A DNA stretch of 64,000 nt, taken from positions 6,696,001-6,760,000 of the forward strand of contig OY764903.1 in the NCBI GenBank assembly GCA_963668605.1, written 5' to 3'. Shown piece after piece: positions 7,387 to 14,234 of this stretch. Below the pieces are notes generated by a model. That model was not told the origin of the DNA, did no database searches, and saw only the letters and a program-made list of their open reading frames with translations. The position numbers were made by a program, and so were the translations under genes. The DNA is from G963668605 sp963668605. Lineage in GTDB: Bacteria > Acidobacteriota > Terriglobia > Bryobacterales > Bryobacteraceae. Position 1 is the first letter of the stretch, and each line of letters starts with the position of its first letter.

Positions 7387-10059
7387 TCAGACTGAGCTGG
7401 TCGGCTGGCTCGCTGGAGACTGCGCCCGGAGCCGCCGATACGCCTCGGCCGCCGTCCACGCAGTGACCACCTTTTGGAATGCTTTGTCGTTCATAAACCG
7501 AACAAAGATCTCCTCGTTCTGGTCCATACGCTCCACGAAGAGACGCTCAAGCAGATTCCGGAAAACGAGCTCGAACTTGTCCTCCGGGTTCGCCGCGGCC
7601 GCTTGCCGGAGACCGTCGTCGGTGACGGCAACTTCAACGATCTGATCAAAGAACAACTGGTCGGCCTGGTTGAAGTCCGTCCCAAACCGCTCATTGACGA
7701 CGTCGATGAGCTGCGACAGAGGCACGGCTTCCTCCCGAGCGACACCGCTGCCCACCTCGGCCGGCCCGTCAAGCGCGCGCGCCGTTCCCGCCTGCAACGA
7801 GATTGATCCCTCACTGATCTTCTGGAGCCGGTAATACTCCAGCCGGACTTCCTCGTCGAACTGGTAAGGCGTCCCTCCCTTGCGCCGGGGAAGCTTGGCC
7901 GCAAGATGGCGAAGGAAAACGTACAGCCGCTCCAGGTCTGAATCCTGATACGGAATCACCTGGCTGAGAAAGCCGTAGAGGCTTCGAAATGCGACCAGCT
8001 TTCCGCGCCACGCCTCGGCCTCTTCTTCGGCCCTCGCCTGTAACACCTGGAATCGTGACACGGGCGGATCGAGCGCTGCGTTCATCGCCTGGTGGTCCTG
8101 CATGCTCTGACGCTGCTTGGGCTTGAAGTAGATCGCGGTGAACCGTTCGACCTCCTCAGCGAGATAGATTCCGGAACCATCCAACTCCGACTTGATCTGA
8201 TACAGGCGCGCTGGGTCGACCTCTTCCCCCATCTCAGCGCCTTCGTAGTATGTCTTGAACGCTTCCTGAATCTCGTCGCGATCATTGACGAAATCAAGGA
8301 CGAAGGTATCTTCCTTCAGAGGATGGGTTCGATTCAGTCGCGACAAAGTCTGCACGGCTTGGATGCCGGCCAACCGCTTGTCGACGTACATCGTATGCAG
8401 AAGAGGCTGATCAAAACCGGTCTGGTACTTCTCCGCAACGAGCAGCACTTGGTATTCTGCCGACGCAAACTTCTCGGGCAGTTCTCTTTCCCGGATACCG
8501 TGATTCATCTGCTCCTCGGAATAGGTGACGTCCGGAAGTTTGTCATCCTGCACGGTTCCCGAGAATGCCACTAGCGATCGAATCGGATAGCCCTTCTCCT
8601 GAATGTACCGGTCGAAGCTCTGCTTATACCGCACCGCCTCGATGCGAGAGCATGTCACGACCATCGCCTTGGCCCGGCCGCCGATCTTATGTCGGGTCAC
8701 GCCATGGAAATGCTCCACCATCACCTCGGTCTTCTGGGCGATGTTGTGCGGGTGCAGCTTCAAGAAACGCGCCAGCGCCCGTGCCGCCTTCTTCCGCTCA
8801 ACGTTTGGATCGTCCTCGCAGGATTTCAACAGCTTGAAGTACGTCGCGTAAGTCGTGTAGTTCTTCAGCACGTCGAGGATGGCCGCACCATGCAGTCCAT
8901 AGCGCCGGTAGACGTATTGGATGACGCGCTCGCGCTGTTCGCCGCTGGGCAGATCGAGATCGATGTCCGGCCACTCGCCGCGCTCTTCGGAAAGAAAGCG
9001 GTCGAAGAGCAGATCCATGCCGACGGGGTCGACGGCCGTGATGCCGAGCGAATAACACACGGCGCTGTTGGCGGCCGAACCGCGTCCCTGCGCGAGTATG
9101 CCTTCGTGGCGGCAGAATTCGACGATGTCCCAGACAATCAGGAAGTAGCCTTCCAGGCGCAGCTTTTCAATGAGCGTGAGCTCGCGCTCCACCTGAATGC
9201 GGGCGCGCGCGTGGTCCGGGCCGTAGCGGCGCAACATGCCTTCCTGCGTGCGAGCGCGCAGGAAGCTTGCCATCGTCTCGCCCTCCGGAACGGGATAGCA
9301 CGGAAACTCGTAGCCGAGATCTTCGAGCGTGAATTCGAGCCGCGCCGAGAGCTCGCGCGTATTGGCGATGGCGACGGGCAGATCGGCGAAGAGCCGCTCC
9401 ATCTCGGCGGGCGATTTCAAGTGGCGCTCGTTGTTGCGCGCCAGTAGCCGTCCGGCCTTCTCGATGGTGACGTGATGGCGAATCGCGGTGAGCGCGTCGA
9501 GCAGTTCGCGCCCGGCAGCGCTGGCGTGCATGACCCCATTGCTCGCGAGCAGGGGCAGTTGCAAGCGCCGCGCCGTTTCTATGGCAGCCTGGTTGCGGAG
9601 CTCTTCTTCGCGATCGTAATGGCGCTGGAGTTCGACGTACACGCCATCGCGTCCGAAGATTTCCGCGAGGCGGCCGGCGATTTCGAAGTGTGCGCCAGTC
9701 AGGCAGACGACGCCTTCGGCGAATTCGGCAAGTTCATCGAAAGCGACCGAACCTTCGCCTTTCCGTGAGCGCATCTTCATGCGCGTGATCAGGCGGCAGA
9801 GGTTGCGATAGCCGTGGCGAGTGCGCGCGAGCAGTGGTAGACGCTGGCCTTCATGCGTTGTGAGTTCAGCGCCGATGTGCGCGTGGAGTCCCGCTTTCTT
9901 CGCGGCCAGGTGAAAACGCGGCGCTCCATAAAAGCCGTCGCGGTCGAGCAACGCCAGGGCGGGGTAGCCGAGTTCGACGGCGCGCGCGACGAGTTCCTCG
10001 GGCAGGGAAGCGCCTTCGAGGAAACTGAAGGCCGAGCGTGTGTGCAGTTCCACGTACAT
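7387..10059 (-). CDS. In-frame chimera: DnaE2 N-terminal half fused to HsdR C-terminal half
   Basis: 890 aa from ATG 10059, which overlaps the upstream stop as TGATG. An upstream alternative at 10086 only adds a shadow of the previous gene. Residues 1 to about 394 are error-prone DNA polymerase DnaE2: the PHP domain ('YVELHTRSAFSFLEGASLPE'), the palm segment with 'GQGRGSAANSAVCYSLGI', and the catalytic 'PDIDLD'. At 'YGLHGAAI' the match stops. From 'LDVLKNYTTYATYFKLLK' (about 8877 downward) to the end it is the C-terminal half of a type I restriction R subunit: helicase domain 2 ('HNIAQKTEVMVEHF', 'GGRAKAMVVT', 'EYQVLLVAEKYQTGFDQPLL', 'QAVQTLSRLNRTHP') and the helical C-terminus. The fusion lacks the polymerase fingers and OB parts, the HsdR nuclease domain and Walker A/DEAD motifs. 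The frame is uninterrupted. It is probably a non-functional deletion product, but expression cannot be excluded; an assembly join is the other explanation. Confidence 0.85.
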   Translation of the reverse strand: MYVELHTRSAFSFLEGASLPEELVARAVELGYPALALLDRDGFYGAPRFHLAAKKAGLHAHIGAELTTHEGQRLPLLARTRHGYRNLCRLITRMKMRSRKGEGSVAFDELAEFAEGVVCLTGAHFEIAGRLAEIFGRDGVYVELQRHYDREEELRNQAAIETARRLQLPLLASNGVMHASAAGRELLDALTAIRHHVTIEKAGRLLARNNERHLKSPAEMERLFADLPVAIANTRELSARLEFTLEDLGYEFPCYPVPEGETMASFLRARTQEGMLRRYGPDHARARIQVERELTLIEKLRLEGYFLIVWDIVEFCRHEGILAQGRGSAANSAVCYSLGITAVDPVGMDLLFDRFLSEERGEWPDIDLDLPSGEQRERVIQYVYRRYGLHGAAILDVLKNYTTYATYFKLLKSCEDDPNVERKKAARALARFLKLHPHNIAQKTEVMVEHFHGVTRHKIGGRAKAMVVTCSRIEAVRYKQSFDRYIQEKGYPIRSLVAFSGTVQDDKLPDVTYSEEQMNHGIRERELPEKFASAEYQVLLVAEKYQTGFDQPLLHTMYVDKRLAGIQAVQTLSRLNRTHPLKEDTFVLDFVNDRDEIQEAFKTYYEGAEMGEEVDPARLYQIKSELDGSGIYLAEEVERFTAIYFKPKQRQSMQDHQAMNAALDPPVSRFQVLQARAEEEAEAWRGKLVAFRSLYGFLSQVIPYQDSDLERLYVFLRHLAAKLPRRKGGTPYQFDEEVRLEYYRLQKISEGSISLQAGTARALDGPAEVGSGVAREEAVPLSQLIDVVNERFGTDFNQADQLFFDQIVEVAVTDDGLRQAAAANPEDKFELVFRNLLERLFVERMDQNEEIFVRFMNDKAFQKVVTAWTAAEAYRRLRAQSPASQPTSSV

Positions 10060-10784
10060 CAGTCGTAACTGCCTTCGAAGAACCACAGCCGTGTGCCGCG
10101 GTCCTGAAAAATACGGTAGAGTGTGCCGTCGAGCAGAGCCGCGTCGTATTCATCGCGATCCCATGGCGTGGCGCTCCACCATTCGCCGGAGGTGCGCCAC
10201 GGCCCGGCGATGGCCGCGAGTTTGCGGCGGAAGCGCGCGAGATCCAGCGGACGGGGTGGACGATAGGCACGCAAGGCCAGCGTAGCCGGCGCGGCGCAAT
10301 GCGAAACGCCGTGACCTTCCTTCAAATGGACCGCTTTGAGCTGGAAAGCATCCGGCCTGTGCGTGTCCAGAATTTCCGGGATGCCCACGTTCTGCCGCAC
10401 GTCCGCCAGATCGAGCGCGATCAGGCCGAACCCGCCGGCCTGCACCAGAAGATCGGCGCATTTGAGGGCGTGTTCGGCATTTCCGCCGCAACGCACCCAG
10501 ATCAGATGGTCGAGATCCACGCCGGCCGTGGCTGCCGAGGCGGGATGAAACGTGTCGCAGGCGTCCACGATGGCGCAGATCTCCGCGCCGGATGTAGCTA
10601 CTGCCAAAGCGGAAAGCAGCAGCGAAGTGCGCCCGGAACAGGCCGCCCCGCAAATCTCCGTCAGCGCGCCGCGCGGGAACCCACCGGCGATGCGATCCAC
10701 CTCCGCCATGCCGCTGGACAGCATTTCTGGAGCGTTTTTGCGGAGAAAGAACGGGTGATTGGCCTTGAGAACTGCGGATAGCAT
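10059..10784 (-). CDS. In-frame fusion: ImuA (RecA-like) N-terminus with ImuB C-terminal tail
   Basis: 241 aa from ATG 10784 with AAAAGG upstream. Residues 1 to about 128 look like ImuA: 'GGFPRGALTEICGAACSGRT' carries the RecA-like P-loop position, and 'LDHLIWVRCGG' and 'FGLIALDLADV' follow. From about residue 132 it changes to the tail of ImuB, the inactive Y-family polymerase of the mutasome: 'VGIPEILDTHRPDAFQLK', 'LALRAYRPPRP', and the diagnostic end 'AGPWRTSGEWW ... YRIFQD ... WFFEGSYD'. The whole polymerase body of ImuB (about 350 residues) is missing. The normal order imuA-imuB-dnaE2 is preserved, which supports deletion inside an original operon. Both assignments rest on family knowledge. 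Confidence 0.8.
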   Translation of the reverse strand: MLSAVLKANHPFFLRKNAPEMLSSGMAEVDRIAGGFPRGALTEICGAACSGRTSLLLSALAVATSGAEICAIVDACDTFHPASAATAGVDLDHLIWVRCGGNAEHALKCADLLVQAGGFGLIALDLADVRQNVGIPEILDTHRPDAFQLKAVHLKEGHGVSHCAAPATLALRAYRPPRPLDLARFRRKLAAIAGPWRTSGEWWSATPWDRDEYDAALLDGTLYRIFQDRGTRLWFFEGSYD

Positions 10785-10800
10785 TTCGCCTTTTATTCGC

Positions 10801-10812
10801 CTGTGTAAACAG
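10801..10812. promoter_or_regulatory. Candidate operator palindrome upstream of the mutasome relic
   Basis: CTGTGTAAACAG is an inverted repeat (CTGT-N4-ACAG) 17 bp upstream of the ImuA-like start. Mutasome cassettes are normally LexA-repressed, and short spaced palindromes of this kind are typical LexA sites. The Acidobacteriota consensus is not known to me, so this is a position-based guess. Confidence 0.3.
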
Positions 10813-10881
10813 AGTACAACGTCAGGCGAAATCGCGCAAGGGGATTGCGGCGATTGCGGCGATCAAATTAAAAAACGTCCT

Positions 10882-10930
10882 GTTTGGCCCGAAAACTAAA
10901 ATGGCGACCATTTGAGTTTCCGGACCAAAC
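10882..10930. repeat. Back-to-back inverted IS-like termini (23-nt arms)
   Basis: Arm 10882-10904 and arm 10908-10930 are inverted copies matching at 20 of 23 positions, separated by only CGA. Each arm reads GTTTGGCCCGAAAACT or a close variant from outside in. A nearly identical single arm (22 of 23) occurs at 24700-24722, and a 15-of-16 match at 48191-48206, both beside IS relics. This looks like two element ends directly abutted, as in a deletion relic or a MITE. The rest of 10813-11089 holds nothing else I recognise. Confidence 0.6.
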
Positions 10931-11089
10931 GAGGTCCTCACTCACGGCGCGGTTTGGCGACCATCCGCCGGCTTGCCGGCGATCCGAGCGCAGCACGATG
11001 CACTCCCAAGAAGCAAACTCCACTTGCGTTGACCCCGGGCGCACAATCGGCGACACTCAATTGTTGGGTTTCCAAAACCGAAATCTCAG

Positions 11090-12733
11090 ATGAGTCCTCT
11101 TATGCTCTCTCTCTTCCCCGCCATCGTTATCTGCGCCGCCGCCGTGTTGCCGGCCTTCGCCGCCGACCGCATCAAAACCGCCAACGGCGTTCTCGAATCC
11201 ACCGCCGCGCCCAAAGACGGCGTGCGCACTTTCAAAGGCATCCCGTTCGCCCAGCCGCCCGTCGGCGACCTGCGTTGGCGGGAGCCGCAACCCGTTAAGA
11301 ACTGGACTGGCACCCGCAACGCAGACCAGTTCGGCCCCCGCTGCATGCAGCGCACCTCAGCAGGCGCCGACTACTGGTTCCGCAGCAATGGCATGAGCGA
11401 AGATTGCCTCTACCTCAACGTCTGGACGCCCGCCAAATCGAGTACCGAAAGGCTTCCGGTTCTCGTATACATTTTTGGCGGCGGCTTCCAGAACGGCGAC
11501 GGCTCCGAGCCGCGCTACGACGGCGAGAGCATGGCCCGCCGGGGCATGCTCGCCGTCTCCGTCAACTACCGCACCAACATCTTCGGCTTTTTCGTCCATC
11601 CCGAACTGATCAAGGAGTCCCCGCGCCACGCCGCTGGCAACTACGGTTTGTTGGACCAAGTGGCCGCCCTCCAGTGGGTGCGGAAGAATATCGCGGCCTT
11701 CGGCGGCGACCCTGAGCGCGTCACTATCGCCGGCGAATCGGCCGGCTCGATCTCCGTCAGCGCGCTCATGGTTTCGCCTCTTTCGCGGGACCTGATCGCC
11801 GGCGCCATCGGCGAGAGCGGCGCCGCAATCTCCACCCTGCCGCCGCAGCCCCTTGCCGCGGCCGAACAGAACGGCCTCAAATTCGCAGCCGCCGCCGGCG
11901 TCCACACGCTTGCAGCCCTTCGGGCTATGACCGCGGAGCAGATTCAGGGCGCCGTCGCCAAAGCCCAGGGCGTCCGCTTCAGCACGGCAATGGACGGCTA
12001 TTTCCTTTCGAAGACCTTAACGGAGAGCTTCGAAGCAGGTGAGCAGGCCAAGGTTCCTCTGCTGGCCGGGTCGAACACCCAGGAGCAAGCCCCGCGCTCC
12101 GTACTGGGCGCCGACGACCCCACACCGGAAGCCCTCGCCAATGCCATCAGGAGGTTCTACGGTGAAAAAGCAGACCCGGTGCTGAAGACCTACGCCGCCA
12201 ACACCACCGACGCGGTTTACGAAGCTGCCGCCCACTTGGCCAGCGCCCGCTTCATCTCCTACGGTACCTGGAAGTGGACTGAACTCCAGATGAAGACCGG
12301 CGGCAAGCCGGTATACCGCTACCTGTACGCCCGTCCCCGCCCGGCTTATCTCGGCATGCCTGGCCAACCCACCCCCGCTGCGCCCGCGGCCGGTAGGGGC
12401 GGCAATGCAGGCGCCGGACCCGGCGCCCAGCAACTCCCGGCCCCCCGCGGCGCGGTGCACTCCGCCGAGATCCAATACGCCATGGGCAACCTCGATCTCG
12501 ACAAGCGCTATACCTGGGAGCCCGCCGACTACGAAGTATCCAGAACCATGCAGTCCTACTTCGTGAATTTCATCAAGACTGGCAACCCGAACGGCCCCGG
12601 CCTGCCGGAGTGGCCGGCCTACCGTCCCGACAATAATTACCAGCAGATGCGCATCGACGTTAAGTCCCACGCTGAAGGCGAAGGGGACCGCGACCGCTAT
12701 CTCGCGCTTGAGGCGGCAACGGCGGCGCGCTAA
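11090..12733 (+). CDS. Secreted type-B carboxylesterase
   Basis: 547 aa; ATG 11090 or 11102 both fit in front of a signal peptide that ends near 'VLPAFAAD'. The fold is the para-nitrobenzyl-esterase type: 'FKGIPFAQPPVGDLRWREPQ', the oxyanion-hole 'YIFGGGFQNG', and the nucleophile elbow GESAGS with Ser217. An acid near 'AGSNTQEQAP' and a His near 'GAVHSAEIQYAMGN' complete the likely triad. Length is normal for the family. A Pro/Ala/Gly-rich low-complexity insert (about residues 420-455) sits between the last two catalytic regions and is unusual. It probably hydrolyses carboxylic esters in the periplasm. The Shine-Dalgarno is weak, and the gene stands alone on its strand. Confidence 0.85.
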   Translation: MSPLMLSLFPAIVICAAAVLPAFAADRIKTANGVLESTAAPKDGVRTFKGIPFAQPPVGDLRWREPQPVKNWTGTRNADQFGPRCMQRTSAGADYWFRSNGMSEDCLYLNVWTPAKSSTERLPVLVYIFGGGFQNGDGSEPRYDGESMARRGMLAVSVNYRTNIFGFFVHPELIKESPRHAAGNYGLLDQVAALQWVRKNIAAFGGDPERVTIAGESAGSISVSALMVSPLSRDLIAGAIGESGAAISTLPPQPLAAAEQNGLKFAAAAGVHTLAALRAMTAEQIQGAVAKAQGVRFSTAMDGYFLSKTLTESFEAGEQAKVPLLAGSNTQEQAPRSVLGADDPTPEALANAIRRFYGEKADPVLKTYAANTTDAVYEAAAHLASARFISYGTWKWTELQMKTGGKPVYRYLYARPRPAYLGMPGQPTPAAPAAGRGGNAGAGPGAQQLPAPRGAVHSAEIQYAMGNLDLDKRYTWEPADYEVSRTMQSYFVNFIKTGNPNGPGLPEWPAYRPDNNYQQMRIDVKSHAEGEGDRDRYLALEAATAAR

Positions 12734-12949
12734 CTGGCGCCCTGCGACATCCGATACTGGGTAGAAAAGAAGATTCGGCGCCATCTGGCTCGGGCGTGCC
12801 AGCGTCAAGGTTTCGGCTGGAAGCGGTGGAGCAGGGAATGGCTGTATGGAACGCTCGGGCTCTTCTCGGAGTACCGAGTTTCCTATAGACAGTCGCTCTC
12901 GGCAGTCGCTCCGGTCTGATCGGTCTCATAAACCTTGTCATGAACTGTG

Positions 12950-13113
12950 CAGGAGCGCGTGGTGCGGGAAATCCGCACGCTACGTGCGATGTGGCGGGCG
13001 CTGGAAACAGAGCCACGGCGAATTCTAAACGGGCACGAAGAGGGAAACCTCGGACACAAGCCAAGGAGAAGCCTACGGGCTGCCGCGCCAGCGCTCGAAC
13101 CTACCGGGATCTA
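12950..13113 (+). ncRNA. Structured-RNA relic, group II intron-like (copy 1)
   Basis: No protein fits this gap. It holds consecutive hairpins: 12962-12978 (6-bp stem around GAAAT), 13001-13010 (CTG/CAG closing a GAAA tetraloop, inside GTGGC 12991-12995 with GCCAC 13012-13016), and 13040-13051 (GAGG/CCTC closing GAAA). Repeated GNRA-capped stems suggest catalytic RNA, and the sequence resembles what I remember of group II intron leaders; no reverse transcriptase is nearby. The part from 13012 is repeated almost perfectly at 51385. The strand is a guess based on the GAAA loops. The flanks 12734-12949 and 13114-13166 show nothing else. Confidence 0.4.
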
Positions 13114-13166
13114 CATCCTAAAAACTCCGCGATCAGTACCGCGGCCGTCCGACATCCTGGCCGGAA

Positions 13167-14111
13167 TCAGACGCCCAGCGTTCGCACGGCCGCGCCTATC
13201 TCCGAAAATGCCCTTTCCGCATGTACCGGCAGCATCTTCGCCAAGCTCGCAAAGCCATGAATCGTTCCCGAGAAACGCTTCGCAGTGACGGGAGTACCGG
13301 CCTCCCGAAGTCGTCGTGCGTAGGCATCTCCCTCATCTCGCAGCACGTCACACTCGGCCGTGAGGAACAGCGCCGGCGCCACGCCGCGAAGATCCGTCGC
13401 CAACAGCGGCGATGCATAGGGGCTGCCGCGGTCCTCCGGCCCCCGGATGTACAACTCCTGGAACCACTCCGCCATGGATTTGGTCAAGAAATGACCTTCC
13501 GCAAACTCTTCGTAGGATGCGGTGCCGGTTGACTGAATGTCGTACGTGCCGTAGATCAAGACCTGGAGTGCCAGAGCAGGGGCTCCCTGGTCTCGTGCTT
13601 TCAGGGCTACCGCCGCGGAGAGGTTTGCGTCCGCGCTATCCCCACCGATCACGATTCGGCGGGGGTCAATCCCCAACCGAGCCGCGTTCCGCTCAACCCA
13701 CACCGCGGCGGCATAGCAGTCATCGAAACCCGCGGGAAACTTGTGCTCCGGCGCGAGCCTATAGTCCACAGCCACCACGACGGCACCTGTGCTGTTGGCG
13801 ATCTTCCTCTGATCGGCCTCATAACAATCGAGGTCCCCGACTGCCCATCCACCGCCGTGCAAGTGTACAAACCCAGGCCGCGGTTCGTCTCCTGCGGGGT
13901 AGTACAGCCGCGCCGGAATCGCGCCGCCCGGCCCTGGGATCTCGATATCGTCAACCCGTACTACCTCCTCGGGCCGCCCGCCAAAGGATTCGAACAACGC
14001 CCGCAGCGCTTGCCGTGCGTCTTCCACCGACATGGTCTCCATCGGTGGCGCTCCCAGAGAGTCCATCACCCCCAGCAGCGCCCTTGTTTCTTGGTCCAGT
14101 TTCTCTCTCAT
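13167..14111 (-). CDS. HSL-family alpha/beta hydrolase (acetyl-esterase type)
   Basis: 314 aa, ATG 14111 after a strong AGGAGG. Hallmarks of the hormone-sensitive-lipase group: 'HLHGGGWAVGD' (HGGG oxyanion hole), the elbow 'GGDSADAN' (normally GDSAGG; the second small residue is Asp here), Asp in 'LTAECDVLRDEGD', and His in 'FSGTIHGF'. No signal peptide, so it is probably cytoplasmic. It hydrolyses short-chain esters; the natural substrate is unknown. It follows the kinase gene series on the same strand, 12 bp after a short kinase relic, so it may be read from the same transcript. Confidence 0.85.
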   Translation of the reverse strand: MREKLDQETRALLGVMDSLGAPPMETMSVEDARQALRALFESFGGRPEEVVRVDDIEIPGPGGAIPARLYYPAGDEPRPGFVHLHGGGWAVGDLDCYEADQRKIANSTGAVVVAVDYRLAPEHKFPAGFDDCYAAAVWVERNAARLGIDPRRIVIGGDSADANLSAAVALKARDQGAPALALQVLIYGTYDIQSTGTASYEEFAEGHFLTKSMAEWFQELYIRGPEDRGSPYASPLLATDLRGVAPALFLTAECDVLRDEGDAYARRLREAGTPVTAKRFSGTIHGFASLAKMLPVHAERAFSEIGAAVRTLGV

Positions 14112-14123
14112 TGGGTTCCTCCT

Positions 14124-14234
14124 TCAGGTCATGTCATCCAGGACGATGAAGTCGTGACGGGCATCGTAAGAGATGTCGTAGACGGTGCCGGGTTTCTCCA
14201 CGATCTCGTAGTGCAGCAGCCGCTGGCCGATCAT
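14124..14234 (-). pseudogene. 36-codon remnant of a kinase-propeller gene
   Basis: ATG 14234 overlaps the preceding gene's TGA (ATGA). The peptide begins 'MIGQRLLHYEIVEK', the same opening as the neighbouring kinase, then jumps to 'VYDISYDARHDFIV', which corresponds to the segment just before the kinase hinge ('HDISSDAGHDFIAMEY' next door). The glycine loop, the catalytic Lys and everything after the hinge are lost. It remains an uninterrupted ORF with a stop, directly before the AGGAGG of the esterase. It is either a deletion scar or a leader that couples translation to the esterase. Confidence 0.65.

Noticed and set aside
7387..8880. Active type I restriction system
   Set aside because: Only the C-terminal half of the R subunit is present; no hsdM or hsdS and no nuclease domain are visible.
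10877..10938. GTCCT as a target-site duplication around the double arm
   Set aside because: The right copy is three bases away from the arm end, so it does not fit a clean duplication.
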